Source: Kineothrix sp. MSJ-39 (lineage in GTDB: Bacteria > Bacillota > Clostridia > Lachnospirales > Lachnospiraceae). Taken from it: a stretch of 64,000 nucleotides of DNA. Numbering within the stretch: position 1 is the stretch's first letter; the number at the start of each line of letters is the position of its first letter. The translations under genes and the position numbers were made by a program. The stretch lies in assembly GCF_018917935.1 (NCBI RefSeq), contig NZ_JAHLPN010000002.1, positions 186,001 to 250,000 on the forward strand, read 5' to 3'. The notes under the pieces were generated by a model, which saw only the letters and a list, made by a program, of their open reading frames with translations, was not told the DNA's origin and did no database searches. Below, one piece after another: positions 1 through 8,228 of the stretch.

Positions 1-1
1 A

Positions 2-433
2 GATGGTACATATACGAAAACTTTTGATGCCGCAAAGGTGAAGAAGAAAAACCAGTCCTTTAAAATAGGTTGCAAAGCTCCCGGTAAGATCACCTATGGC
101 ATATCTTCCGGCAGTCAGAAAATTTCCATCAGCCGTAACGGAAAAGTAACCGTTGAAAAAGGAACTGATTTCTACAAACCGAAAAAAATTCGAAAAACCA
201 TTAAGGTCATTGTCCATAAGGCATCAGATTCCGGAGATCACACAACCCCTGCGCCGGCTCCTTCCAATACTCCGTCACAGCCATCTGTATCGCCCACGGA
301 TCCGAATACAAATGTTACACCATCTACCCCCCGTTATATATTGAATACCAATACGAAAAAATTTCACTATCCTGACTGCAGAGAAGAGATCATTGCACAA
401 GGCTACAGTCCTTGCGGAATTTGTAAACCATAA
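2..433 (+). CDS. C-terminal part of an Ig-like surface protein with a Cys-rich tail (5' end outside window)
   Basis: The reading frame is open from the first codon at base 2, so the gene begins upstream of the window; a GTG at 38 is not a credible start. The visible 143 residues hold a Big_2-like beta module with the pattern ITYGISS...ISISRNGKVTVEKGT (about residues 30-70). A Pro/Thr/Ser-rich linker follows (about 78-108), then a tail reading YILNTNTKKFHYPDC and ending PCGICKP, whose three cysteines resemble the small Zn-binding tail common on secreted Firmicutes nucleases and surface proteins. From memory that tail usually has about 15-20 more residues between the first Cys and the REEIIAQGYSPCG stretch, so this copy looks shortened (inference). 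An extracellular, cell-wall role is likely. The function of the missing N-terminus is unknown. Confidence 0.75.
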   Translation, partial: DGTYTKTFDAAKVKKKNQSFKIGCKAPGKITYGISSGSQKISISRNGKVTVEKGTDFYKPKKIRKTIKVIVHKASDSGDHTTPAPAPSNTPSQPSVSPTDPNTNVTPSTPRYILNTNTKKFHYPDCREEIIAQGYSPCGICKP

Positions 434-443
434 CATGACATAC

Positions 444-475
444 AAAATCCCCGGTGTTTGCACCGGGGATTTTTT
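444..475. terminator. Bidirectional rho-independent terminator, copy 1 of a duplicated segment
   Basis: The perfect stem AATCCCCGGTG/CACCGGGGATT with loop TTTG is followed by six T on the plus strand and preceded by A on the other side. It ends the surface-protein gene. The same segment, 37 of about 38 bases including the leading ACATAC, recurs at 1995-2031. Confidence 0.9.
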
Positions 476-1803
476 CACAAAAACTGTGCCATATAGACCG
501 GAATACATTCCATATCTCCATCACGCATATAATCTTTTGTATAAAGCATGATTTTACGAATAATTTTAGATGAAAATTTTTGAGAAAATGCATCTATTGA
601 TGCATGACTCTTATATCCGGAGCTTTTTACCTCAATTGGGCATATCTTGTTCTTTTCAGTTATTAAAAAAACTATCTCATAATTATGTCGTGTTTTCGCA
701 TTCAAAAACGTATGATAGTACAGCTCATGTCCGTTTGTTGCCAGTGTCTGTGCGATCACATTTTCATAAAGATATCCCAGATTGGCTTGCAAAGTATCAT
801 TTAGTAAACGTGAATATATATCGTTTTCCGTAAAACTTCTGTCCTTAAATGCAAGTGTCACAAATAATCCAATGTCTGCAATAAAAAGTTTAAATCTTTC
901 CAGATCTTTATTTTGTGCCATTCCAGCCCCCAGATCATTCGCATGATATGCTACAAGTACTGTCCCGGAATCCTTCAGTTCTGCAATCTGTTCCAAAATA
1001 TCTCCCGCTCTGTTGCCGGATAGTACGCTTGATACCTGATACCTTGCAGCATTTCCCATAAGCTGAGCCGGAATCGCATCAAATAATGCTGAAATCTTTC
1101 CTGTTGAATCAATTTTTCTGAAATCGTCCTCGTATAGTGTAAGAATGTCCCTCTTTATTTCATCAACTTTTCTCAGATCATTCGTTTCTATATAACTTTC
1201 TACCGCCTGTGGCATACCGCCAACAAGCATATATAACCTGAAATCCCGTAACATCTTACGATTTGCCGCCTGCCCCAGTGGTCTTTTGGCATCATAAAAC
1301 TGCTTTAACATTGTAACTGATATCGTATCCTCAAGAGCCCATCTGAATTCTTCATAATCCATTGGATACATATGAAGCTTTCTTTCCTCACTTGGAATTA
1401 AAATATCTTTTACATTTTTATGAATAGATATCAGAGATCCTGTTTCAATATAATCATATCTGCCGTCCTTGACCAATGCTTTTATTGCCTGCCTCGCTTT
1501 AGGGCATAATTGAACCTCATCAAAAACAATACAGGACTTTCTATCCTGCAGACTCGTCTGATAGGTAAGCTGTAGTTGTAAAAATATATAATTTAAATCT
1601 GAAAGGTCGTCAAATAACTGCTTTGTAGCAGAAGATGCTCTGTAAAAATCCACAATAATATAGCTTTCATATTCATTTTTTGCAAATTCTTCTACCACAG
1701 TGGATTTTCCCACACGTCTTGGACCTTCTATTAAAACAGCAGTTTTTCCATTCGATGTGTTTTTCCAGTGTAATAGCTGATCATATATTTTTCTTTTATA
1801 CAT
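475..1803 (-). CDS. AAA+ ATPase with DUF4143 C-terminal domain
   Basis: 442 aa, a typical length for the AAA_14/DUF4143 family. The Walker A motif GPRRVGKST is near residues 27-35 and the Walker B strand CIVFDEVQ near 92-99. The C-terminal half is the nuclease-like DUF4143 region with the pattern EIVFLITEKNKICPIEVK (about 385-402), where E and K resemble a PD-(D/E)XK-type fold. These proteins are common accessory genes in gut Clostridia and Bacteroidetes; their cellular role is not established. GGAG lies 10 nt before the ATG. The stop codon sits on the edge of the upstream terminator copy, and the gene is boxed between two copies of that terminator, which suggests insertion as a module. Four 33-bp repeats precede it. 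Family assignment is confident; function is unknown. Confidence 0.9.
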   Translation of the reverse strand: MYKRKIYDQLLHWKNTSNGKTAVLIEGPRRVGKSTVVEEFAKNEYESYIIVDFYRASSATKQLFDDLSDLNYIFLQLQLTYQTSLQDRKSCIVFDEVQLCPKARQAIKALVKDGRYDYIETGSLISIHKNVKDILIPSEERKLHMYPMDYEEFRWALEDTISVTMLKQFYDAKRPLGQAANRKMLRDFRLYMLVGGMPQAVESYIETNDLRKVDEIKRDILTLYEDDFRKIDSTGKISALFDAIPAQLMGNAARYQVSSVLSGNRAGDILEQIAELKDSGTVLVAYHANDLGAGMAQNKDLERFKLFIADIGLFVTLAFKDRSFTENDIYSRLLNDTLQANLGYLYENVIAQTLATNGHELYYHTFLNAKTRHNYEIVFLITEKNKICPIEVKSSGYKSHASIDAFSQKFSSKIIRKIMLYTKDYMRDGDMECIPVYMAQFL

Positions 1804-1818
1804 ATACAGAAATCTCCA

Positions 1819-1945
1819 TTCTGCAAAATCGTTAATTTCATATTACTGTATTTTCGCAAAATCGTCAATTTTGTTTTGCTGTTTTCCTGCAAAATCGTTG
1901 ATTTTATTTTGCAGTTTTTCCGCAAAATCGTCAATTTTGGTGTCA
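1819..1945 (-). repeat. Four 33-bp tandem repeats (iteron-like) upstream of the AAA ATPase
   Basis: The core GCAAAATCGTYRATTTT starts at 1823, 1856, 1889 and 1922, exactly 33 bp apart. Copies 2 and 4 share GCAAAATCGTCAATTTTG; copies 1 and 3 vary by a few bases. The spacing is a multiple of three and also three DNA turns, so an ORF runs through it on the minus strand (KLTILRK-type 11-residue repeats), but the repeats lie directly in the promoter and leader of the ATPase gene. They could be operator sites, an RNA leader, or a short repeat peptide. Confidence 0.85.
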
Positions 1946-1994
1946 TGTAAGATGTCATTCCGCCAAAACGACAGAATAAAGGGTTTGCCATAGC

Positions 1995-2031
1995 ACATAC
2001 AAAATCCCCGGTGTTTGCACCGGGGATTTTT
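1995..2031. terminator. Bidirectional terminator, copy 2 of the duplicated segment
   Basis: Same hairpin as at 444-475 (AATCCCCGGTG/CACCGGGGATT, loop TTTG), here with five T and the same leading ACATAC. It lies 14 nt past the spoVT stop and ends that gene on the minus strand. Confidence 0.85.
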
Positions 2032-2045
2032 CACTTCATCCACAT

Positions 2046-2591
2046 CTATTGCTCCATCTGCCTGCCCAGAAAACCTGCGGCGGATAACACGAGCTTCTTT
2101 TCTACTTCGCCGAGTTTTTCCTTCTCATCACTTGCGGCAAGAATAACAGCGCCGATCACATCTCCTTCTGCCAGGATCGGAGCGGACACATACTGTGTAA
2201 GCTCCGGCAGCGGTTCACTTGCAATTTCAATAAAGTTCTTATCTGCCTTTGACAGATGCAGGATCTCACGGTCATTTAATTTCTCTTCCATTTTGTGGCT
2301 GATCGATTTTCCGAGCAGGTTTTTCAATCCGCCCGCTGCTGCAATAAACTGATCTCTGTCTGCGATGAGTGCGATCTTGCCGGAAACCTGTGCCAAGCTT
2401 TCCGCATACTGTTTGGCAAAAGTTGTCATTTCTCCGATCGGTGAATATTTTTTCAGGATGATCTCGCCTTCTCTATCGGTAAAAATTTCCAATGGATCGC
2501 TTTCGCGGATCCGTAAAGTTCTTCGGATCTCCTTTGGAATGACAATGCGCCCCAGATCATCTATTCTTCGTACAATACCTGTCGCTTTCAA
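2046..2591 (-). CDS. spoVT: Stage V sporulation protein T (AbrB-type forespore regulator)
   Basis: 181 aa from a TTG start. The N-terminal AbrB swapped-hairpin domain reads KATGIVRRIDDLGRIVIPKE followed by IRRTLRIRESDPLEIF, almost identical to Bacillus SpoVT. The rest is the GAF domain (about residues 55-178) that holds the tetramer together. SpoVT is a forespore transcription factor acting with sigma-G. An ATG seven codons upstream is in frame, but GGAGG at 2600-2604 is 8 nt before the TTG and would lie inside the longer version; SpoVT proteins also start at this point, so the TTG is preferred. The gene is single and ends at the terminator at 1995-2031. Its presence shows the organism has sporulation genes. 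Confidence 0.93.
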   Translation of the reverse strand: MKATGIVRRIDDLGRIVIPKEIRRTLRIRESDPLEIFTDREGEIILKKYSPIGEMTTFAKQYAESLAQVSGKIALIADRDQFIAAAGGLKNLLGKSISHKMEEKLNDREILHLSKADKNFIEIASEPLPELTQYVSAPILAEGDVIGAVILAASDEKEKLGEVEKKLVLSAAGFLGRQMEQ

Positions 2592-2707
2592 TACATTTTC
2601 CTCCAATTTCATATTTTAGCCAGAGCGCTTCACCACTCTTTTGCTATATATTAGATTTGGAGTTAGTATGTGGAAAACAACTGGAAATTATTCTATTTTT
2701 GAAACCC

Positions 2708-3754
2708 TTACTCCGCTTTCACCGCCCAGCGCATCTTGGTGGAGCGGGCGCGCGGGTTCAGACGGCATTCTTCGGCAGACGGCCGGATCACGTCCGCGGA
2801 GATTTCGGCGTAAACGCCCGCTTTTTTCAATTCCTTGAAAGCTTTCTTGACCAGCCGGTCTTCGCCGGAATGGAAGGTCAGGATCGCAACTCTTCCGCTG
2901 GGCTTTAAAATGCCATCTAGCTTTTCCAGAAAGCTGTAAAGCACCTCAAATTCGCTGTTTACGTCGATACGCAGTGCCTGAAAGGTGCGGGCGCAGGATT
3001 TTTTGACCGCTTCCTCCCGTTCTGCTTTGGGCAGACGGACAAGCGCCGCTTCCACGGCGTTTCTCAGATCCGTTGTCGTTTCTATCTTTTTCCCGGTCTT
3101 TAATCTGCCAAATACACTGGCGGCAATTTCCGCCGCATACGGTTCATCGGAATTTTCAATGAGCATTCCTTCAAATTCCTTCTGTGTGATCTGCAAAAGC
3201 CGCTCTGCCGCGCTGTCGCCGTGCAGCGGATCCAGCCGCAGATCCAGCGGACCTTCCGTTTTATAGGAAAAGCCGCGCTTCGGATCGTCAATCTGCATGG
3301 AAGAAACCCCAAGGTCTGCCAGTACAAAATCAAACTGCCCGAATTCCTCCGCCACCTTATCAATATTGGCAAAATTTGTCAGCCGGAACTGAAAGTTATC
3401 CTCGGAAAAGCCTGCTTCCCGCAGCCGTTTAACTGTTTTTTCCGATTCGATCGGATCAATGTCAAGCCCGACAAGCATTCCCTCTCCTTCCAGCTTTTCC
3501 AGCATCTTACGGGAATGTCCGCCATAGCCCAGCGTACAGTCCAGCCCCTGCTGCCCCGGTCTTATCTTCAGAAAATCCAGTATTTCTTTTACCATAATGG
3601 AAATATGCATGCCCGCGGGCGTCGATCCCTTTTCGATCACGTGTGCCACAGTATCTGCATACTTTTCAGGATCATGTTCTTTATATTTTTCCTCAAATTT
3701 CTTCGGATACTTACCCGCATAGCGGACACGGCGTTTGTGCACTTTTTCTTCCAT
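2708..3754 (-). CDS. RsmH-family rRNA (cytosine-N4) methyltransferase, N-terminally extended paralogue
   Basis: 348 aa. The SAM-binding motif LDCTLGYGGHSRKML is at about residues 74-88, acidic GLDIDPIE follows, then the RsmH signatures FVLADLGVSSMQIDDP, GFSYKTEGPLDLRLD and AILTFHSGEDRLVK, and the tail NPRARSTKMRWAVK. RsmH methylates C1402 of 16S rRNA. This copy carries about 40 extra basic residues at the N-terminus (KRRVRYAGKYPKKFEEKYKE) and is not in a cell-division cluster, so it is probably the second RsmH-like protein found in many Lachnospiraceae rather than the mraZ-linked one (inference). AAAGGA precedes the ATG by 10 nt. The exact substrate of the paralogue is not known. Confidence 0.85.
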   Translation of the reverse strand: MEEKVHKRRVRYAGKYPKKFEEKYKEHDPEKYADTVAHVIEKGSTPAGMHISIMVKEILDFLKIRPGQQGLDCTLGYGGHSRKMLEKLEGEGMLVGLDIDPIESEKTVKRLREAGFSEDNFQFRLTNFANIDKVAEEFGQFDFVLADLGVSSMQIDDPKRGFSYKTEGPLDLRLDPLHGDSAAERLLQITQKEFEGMLIENSDEPYAAEIAASVFGRLKTGKKIETTTDLRNAVEAALVRLPKAEREEAVKKSCARTFQALRIDVNSEFEVLYSFLEKLDGILKPSGRVAILTFHSGEDRLVKKAFKELKKAGVYAEISADVIRPSAEECRLNPRARSTKMRWAVKAE

Positions 3755-3908
3755 ACACTCTGTTTCCTTTCCCAGGTTATTTCTTTAGTATAAAAATAAT
3801 GTGCCTTGGCACATTCTTGCGCCTGCGACATCTACATTGCACGCCGCAGTGCGCATTCTCGCGGAGCGTTTTTGTGTGGCAGAAACGAAGTTTCTTATTA
3901 CACAAGAA

Positions 3909-3930
3909 GGGAGCACCTTTTGATGCTCCC
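3909..3930. terminator. Hairpin downstream of purC
   Basis: Stem GGGAGCA/TGCTCCC around CCTTTTGA. The T-rich tail is clearer on the plus strand (TTATATTTT) than on the minus strand; it lies 62 nt beyond the purC stop. Confidence 0.55.
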
Positions 3931-3991
3931 TTATATTTTCATGATCACATTTTTATTGAATCTACATACTTCACAGCAGATACGCTGTTTA

Positions 3992-4864
3992 TTAAGCAAG
4001 TGATTTACCTGTCAGCTTTTCGTAGCCTTCCAGATAAATGTCGATTGTCTTCTGTGCAACGTCCTCCGGTAATTTCCAGCCCTTTTCCGGATTGGCTTTC
4101 AGCCAGTCACGTGCAAACTGCTTGTCAAAGGATGGCTGTCCATGCCCCGGCTCATATACATCTGCAGGCCAGAAACGAGAGCTGTCCGGTGTCAGCATTT
4201 CATCACCGAGTACAACATTTCCGTTTTCATCCAGACCGAATTCAAACTTGGTATCTGCAATGATAATGCCTTTTGTCAGCGCATATTCTGCACACTTTTT
4301 GTAAAGAGCAATCGTATAATCTTTGATCTTCTTTGCATATTCTTCCCCTTTGCCCGGGAAATATTTCTCCAGATGGGCAATACTCTGCTCATAGGATATA
4401 TTTTCATCATGATCACCGATCTCAGCTTTTGTGGAAGGTGTGTAAATAGGCTCAGGCAGCTTATCGGATTCCTTCAGGCCTTCCGGAAGCCTGATACCGC
4501 AGACTGTACCATCCTTCTGGTAGCTTGCCCAGCCACTGCCTGTGATGTATCCACGTACGATACACTCAACCGGAATCATCTGCAGCTTTCTGCACATCAT
4601 GCTGTTACCATCAAATTTTTCCTGCTGAAAAAATTCAGGCATATCTTTTACATCAACGGAAATCATGTGGTTAGGAATGATATCTTCTGTCATATCAAAC
4701 CAGAATTTAGACATCTGCGTCAGAACTGTTCCCTTTTTGGAAATCACATTGTCCAGAATCACATCGAAACAACTGATACGGTCTGTCGCTACCATGATCA
4801 GGCTGTCTCCATTGTCATAAATCTCGCGTACTTTACCTTCTTTGATCGGCTTTAATTCCTGCAT
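3992..4864 (-). CDS. purC: Phosphoribosylaminoimidazole-succinocarboxamide synthase (SAICAR synthetase)
   Basis: 290 aa, the long bacterial/yeast-like form. It ligates aspartate to CAIR with ATP in purine synthesis, in the cytoplasm. Signatures are IKEGKVREIYDNGD near the N-terminus, the ATP-binding MVATDRISCFDV, VECIVRGYITGSGWASY, and IIADTKFEFGLDENGNVVLGDE followed by LTPDSSRFW. AAGGAG is 7 nt before the ATG. The gene is monocistronic and not in a purine operon. A promoter candidate (4932-4960) and a 15-bp palindrome (4885-4899) lie upstream, so it may have its own control. No purine riboswitch is visible. Confidence 0.96.
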   Translation of the reverse strand: MQELKPIKEGKVREIYDNGDSLIMVATDRISCFDVILDNVISKKGTVLTQMSKFWFDMTEDIIPNHMISVDVKDMPEFFQQEKFDGNSMMCRKLQMIPVECIVRGYITGSGWASYQKDGTVCGIRLPEGLKESDKLPEPIYTPSTKAEIGDHDENISYEQSIAHLEKYFPGKGEEYAKKIKDYTIALYKKCAEYALTKGIIIADTKFEFGLDENGNVVLGDEMLTPDSSRFWPADVYEPGHGQPSFDKQFARDWLKANPEKGWKLPEDVAQKTIDIYLEGYEKLTGKSLA

Positions 4865-4884
4865 CTTTTTTCTCCTTGTTCTTT

Positions 4885-4899
4885 TGACCTGTCAGGTCA
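4885..4899. promoter_or_regulatory. 15-bp palindrome in the purC leader
   Basis: TGACCTGTCAGGTCA is a perfect dyad with 7-bp arms around one T. It lies 20 nt before the purC start and 32 nt after the candidate -10, so it could be an operator or a small leader hairpin. Confidence 0.5.
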
Positions 4900-4931
4900 T
4901 TTTATTGTGGATCCAAATGCATCCTATATCT

Positions 4932-4960
4932 GTGTAACACTTTTTATAGTTTGTTGTCAA
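4932..4960 (-). promoter_or_regulatory. Candidate purC promoter
   Basis: Minus-strand TTGACA (4960-4955), a 17-nt spacer, then TTACAC (4937-4932), a weak -10. The perfect -35 and spacing make it plausible. Confidence 0.5.
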
Positions 4961-4992
4961 GCCTTGTGGGGAAACTATTCCCAAAAGGACAG

Positions 4993-5030
4993 AAAAAAAG
5001 AAACCAGACTGAAAACCGGTTTCTTTTTTG
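4993..5030. terminator. Bidirectional terminator after the kinase operon
   Basis: Stem AAAAAAGAAACC/GGTTTCTTTTTT around AGACTGAAAA. It lies 225 nt past the stop of the second hybrid kinase on the minus strand and just upstream of the purC promoter, and probably ends the six-gene operon. Confidence 0.75.
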
Positions 5031-5254
5031 GTACTGTTTCGTAAATATTCATCTGTATCTCTTTGCATATTCACTGTAACATACCGGTTATATAATTAAA
5101 AATACATATTATAGATGTATAACTATACCTTCCAGATATAACACGTGAACACAGTATCATATCTGCTCTCTTTACTCCTCATTACCTTATCGCTCCACTC
5201 TGTCGAAACATCCTGTCGATCATTACCTGTCAGACCGTGATCTTCTATATCCCT

Positions 5255-8206
5255 CTACACAGATGCGGCCTCATTCTTCCGCAGACATTTTGCCAGCTCA
5301 TGCCGCAGTGCTTCCACCTTGATCGGTTTGGCAATATGCCCGCTCATGCCTGCCTGTGCGGCCGCACGCTTATCTTCCTCAAAAGCATTGGCTGTCAGTG
5401 CAATGATCGGAATCTCTCTGCAATAGTCACTGTCTATCCGGCGGATCTGTCTCGTCGCCTCATAGCCGTCCATCTTTGGCATCTGGATATCCATCAGCAC
5501 AAGATCGTAATAGCCCGGCTGTGACCACTTGAGCATTTCAACCACCATATTTCCGTCATCTGCCTCTTCCACGGTAAATCCTTCCTCCTCTAAGATATCA
5601 CTGGCAATCTCCCGGTTCAGTACGTTATCCTCCACTAACAATATACGTTTCCCCGCAAAATCGAATATCGTCATTTCTTTCTGCTTCTGCTCTTTCAGAT
5701 CCTGCATGGAACCAACCGGCAGAGCAACTGTAAGGCGGAATGTAGTTCCCTTTCCCTTTTCACTTTCACAGCTGATACTGCCACCCATCTGCCGGATCAG
5801 CTTCTGCGTGATCGCAAGCCCCAGACCTGTTCCCTGCGTATTTGATATCGTGTTATTATGTTCCCGCTCAAATGCATCAAAAACAATGGATACAAACTCC
5901 GGACTCATGCCAATGCCCGTATCACTGACACTTGCCTCATAAGTAGCCAGTCCGTTTGTCTGATCCAGCTGTCTGATCGCGTAAGAGATCGTTCCACCTT
6001 CCGGTGTATATTTGATCGCATTACTGATCAGATTCAGTTCGATCTGATTCATGCGCAGCAGGTCATAATATGCTACCTCATTGTCCACATCTACAGAAGT
6101 GAGGAATCGCAGCTTCTTTCTGCTGAGGTCCGCCTGAAAAATATGCTGCATATTGGCAACTTCTGTCGGAATATGATGCGGCTCTATGACAAGCTCTGCT
6201 TTACCGCTTTCGATCCTTGCCATATCCAGCACATTATTGATCAGCTTCAGCAGATGTTCGCCCGATATATTCAGCTTCTTGAGACAATCCAGTACTTTTT
6301 CAGGTTCATGGATATGCTTCTCTGCCATAGCGGAAAATCCCATGATCGCATTCATTGGTGTCCGGATATCGTGAGACATATTAAATAAGAAGATACTCTT
6401 TGCCTTATTGGCACTTTCCGCTGCTTCCTTTGTCTTCTCCAGCTCCAGTGTCATCTGGATCTCTTCATCAATACAACGTGACATGGAAATACTGCACAGA
6501 TCACCGGATGCATTTTCCATCAGGATATTCCGGATCTCCATCCAGTGCAGAAGTCCATCATCTGCCAGCTGTCTGATACGAAGCGACAGTTCCCGCTTTC
6601 CCTTCTGATACGCATCCATCTGCGCCGTGCGGCTCATCTCTCCCATCAGCTTCCGGTAATCCTCTTCTATAATGACCGTTGACTGCAGACTTTCCATGAT
6701 CTCATCCATCGTCTTTTCTTCCATCTTGCCCTTTTTGACGATGCCCTGATTGTACACGGTTTTTGCATGGTTCTTCGACAGATTGACTTCCAGAATATAA
6801 GGATATACCTTACTGGCAGCGGACACGATCAGATCCATGCTTGTCTGCTGCTTTACCTTTTCCTTTGTCAGTTCCGTAATGTCTCTGGTACTGATCAGCA
6901 GATGCGCTCCGGACGGATCATCTTTGGAAATGGTGAATTTTCCCTGCAGTCTGCGCTGCTCGCCGTCTATCACCGCATCATATTCCATATAGTAATTTTT
7001 CTGGTGCGAGAGCAGTTCTTTCAGCACAGGGAGCTTTGTCTCTTCCATGAACTGTGCTCTGTCATTTTCGCATACATAAGTGTTTGCATATGCTTCAATG
7101 CAATGCGCATAAGTATAATCGCCGTCCGCCCAGTCACCCAGTTTGATCTCCTTGTCCATCCGGTACTGCTTCTCTGTTTCCGTCGTCAGATCCACATCGA
7201 TCAGACAGATCAGATCATCCGTTACATCCTGCAGCAGAGCAATAAATTTATTCCGATCCAGATTTTCCTTCTCCAGAATTCTCTTTCGTCTTAGTGAAAC
7301 AAACAGCTGGAATGCAAAGAACAACATAACGATAACAAGCAGTCCCATGGCAAACACTTCATCCTGATTCACCTGTTTTACAAGCAATTTTGCTGCTTTG
7401 GGTGGAAAATTCTGCATGAGCTGCCAGTCAGTTCCTTCGATCGGAAGCGTGTTACCCACAGAAGCACCGACAGAATCCTGAAAATTGTATGTTGCGGTTT
7501 CTCCTGCAGAGACCGCATGCTTCACTTTTTCCCTGTCAGACTCTTTGATCCCGGCTATCAGTCCCTCGATACTGATCACCCGTTTGCCATAATCTGCTGT
7601 AAATCTGCCCAGTATCGTGCCTTCCCGGTCCACGATCACCGTATCTGCCGGATAGCCGTAAAGCTCTGTTTTCAGAAGATCTCCCACGGTCTTTTCCTGC
7701 AAAAAGCCGACCAGAACACCATTGATCTTTCCCTGATAATGCACAGGCGCATAAAAGCCGACCAGTGTTTCGCCGCTGACACGGGATTCCAGCACGCCCG
7801 CGATCCCGATTTCCCCGGCAATTCCATGTATATAATAGGCTCTGTCCTTTACATTTGTCAGATACCCTTCCGTTGTATAATCCTCGCCTCTCTGGTCCAC
7901 AAAACGGACATAGTCAAAATCAGACAGATCCTCCAGCGATTTCAGCAGTGTGATATCCACATCCCCTGATTCCGCTTTGGCTTCATAAAGCAGCGACAGC
8001 CCTTCAATGGCATTCTTTTTATCCTCAAATATATCACTGATATGCTGTGCTGTTCTGCCAGACAGTTCTTCCGTATACTGTCTGACCTGCTGCATCTGTC
8101 TTGCAAAATTTTCCCTGTGTGTCAGAAGCAGCAGCACCCATAGGAGCACAAACAACAGCACAATATTGGATACAAGATGTACCAGTAATCGATTTTCTTT
8201 CTTCAT
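5255..8206 (-). CDS. Hybrid sensor histidine kinase with Cache-type sensor and receiver domain
   Basis: 983 aa. TM1 is at about residues 8-25, a Cache-like extracellular sensor spans about 30-270, and TM2 is about 283-303. Two PAS-like regions follow (about 320-600). The HisKA phospho-acceptor is His612 in NMSHDIRTPMNAIMGF, then an HATPase_c with N box and GTGLGL, and a C-terminal receiver (about 855-975) whose phospho-acceptor is Asp906 in LMDIQMPKMDG. It is the last gene of a six-gene operon, 22 nt after the transglutaminase-like gene, with GGGAG before the ATG. It has no DNA-binding output domain, and no stand-alone regulator or Hpt protein is nearby, so its output is unknown. The ligand is unknown; the neighbours suggest an envelope signal. 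Confidence 0.93.
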   Translation of the reverse strand: MKKENRLLVHLVSNIVLLFVLLWVLLLLTHRENFARQMQQVRQYTEELSGRTAQHISDIFEDKKNAIEGLSLLYEAKAESGDVDITLLKSLEDLSDFDYVRFVDQRGEDYTTEGYLTNVKDRAYYIHGIAGEIGIAGVLESRVSGETLVGFYAPVHYQGKINGVLVGFLQEKTVGDLLKTELYGYPADTVIVDREGTILGRFTADYGKRVISIEGLIAGIKESDREKVKHAVSAGETATYNFQDSVGASVGNTLPIEGTDWQLMQNFPPKAAKLLVKQVNQDEVFAMGLLVIVMLFFAFQLFVSLRRKRILEKENLDRNKFIALLQDVTDDLICLIDVDLTTETEKQYRMDKEIKLGDWADGDYTYAHCIEAYANTYVCENDRAQFMEETKLPVLKELLSHQKNYYMEYDAVIDGEQRRLQGKFTISKDDPSGAHLLISTRDITELTKEKVKQQTSMDLIVSAASKVYPYILEVNLSKNHAKTVYNQGIVKKGKMEEKTMDEIMESLQSTVIIEEDYRKLMGEMSRTAQMDAYQKGKRELSLRIRQLADDGLLHWMEIRNILMENASGDLCSISMSRCIDEEIQMTLELEKTKEAAESANKAKSIFLFNMSHDIRTPMNAIMGFSAMAEKHIHEPEKVLDCLKKLNISGEHLLKLINNVLDMARIESGKAELVIEPHHIPTEVANMQHIFQADLSRKKLRFLTSVDVDNEVAYYDLLRMNQIELNLISNAIKYTPEGGTISYAIRQLDQTNGLATYEASVSDTGIGMSPEFVSIVFDAFEREHNNTISNTQGTGLGLAITQKLIRQMGGSISCESEKGKGTTFRLTVALPVGSMQDLKEQKQKEMTIFDFAGKRILLVEDNVLNREIASDILEEEGFTVEEADDGNMVVEMLKWSQPGYYDLVLMDIQMPKMDGYEATRQIRRIDSDYCREIPIIALTANAFEEDKRAAAQAGMSGHIAKPIKVEALRHELAKCLRKNEAASV

Positions 8207-8228
8207 AGACAGTTCTCCCTCTTATCTG

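Larger units (their letters stand above)
4865..5254. other. Gene-free stretch between the second hybrid kinase and purC
   Basis: This 390-bp stretch holds the purC leader and promoter, a palindrome at 4885-4899, and a terminator at 4993-5030. From 5031 to 5254 it is AT-rich with no convincing ORF or RNA. Confidence 0.7.

Noticed and set aside
1823-1945. Possible short CRISPR array in the 33-bp repeats
   Set aside because: The 15-bp parts between cores resemble each other and there are only four units and no cas genes; it is an iteron array.
1731-1991. 86-aa frame running through the iterons on the minus strand
   Set aside because: It overlaps the ATPase start and consists mainly of repeat translation; it was kept only as an alternative reading of the repeats.
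4865-4960. Purine riboswitch before purC
   Set aside because: No three-way junction or conserved loop pairs; only a short palindrome is present.
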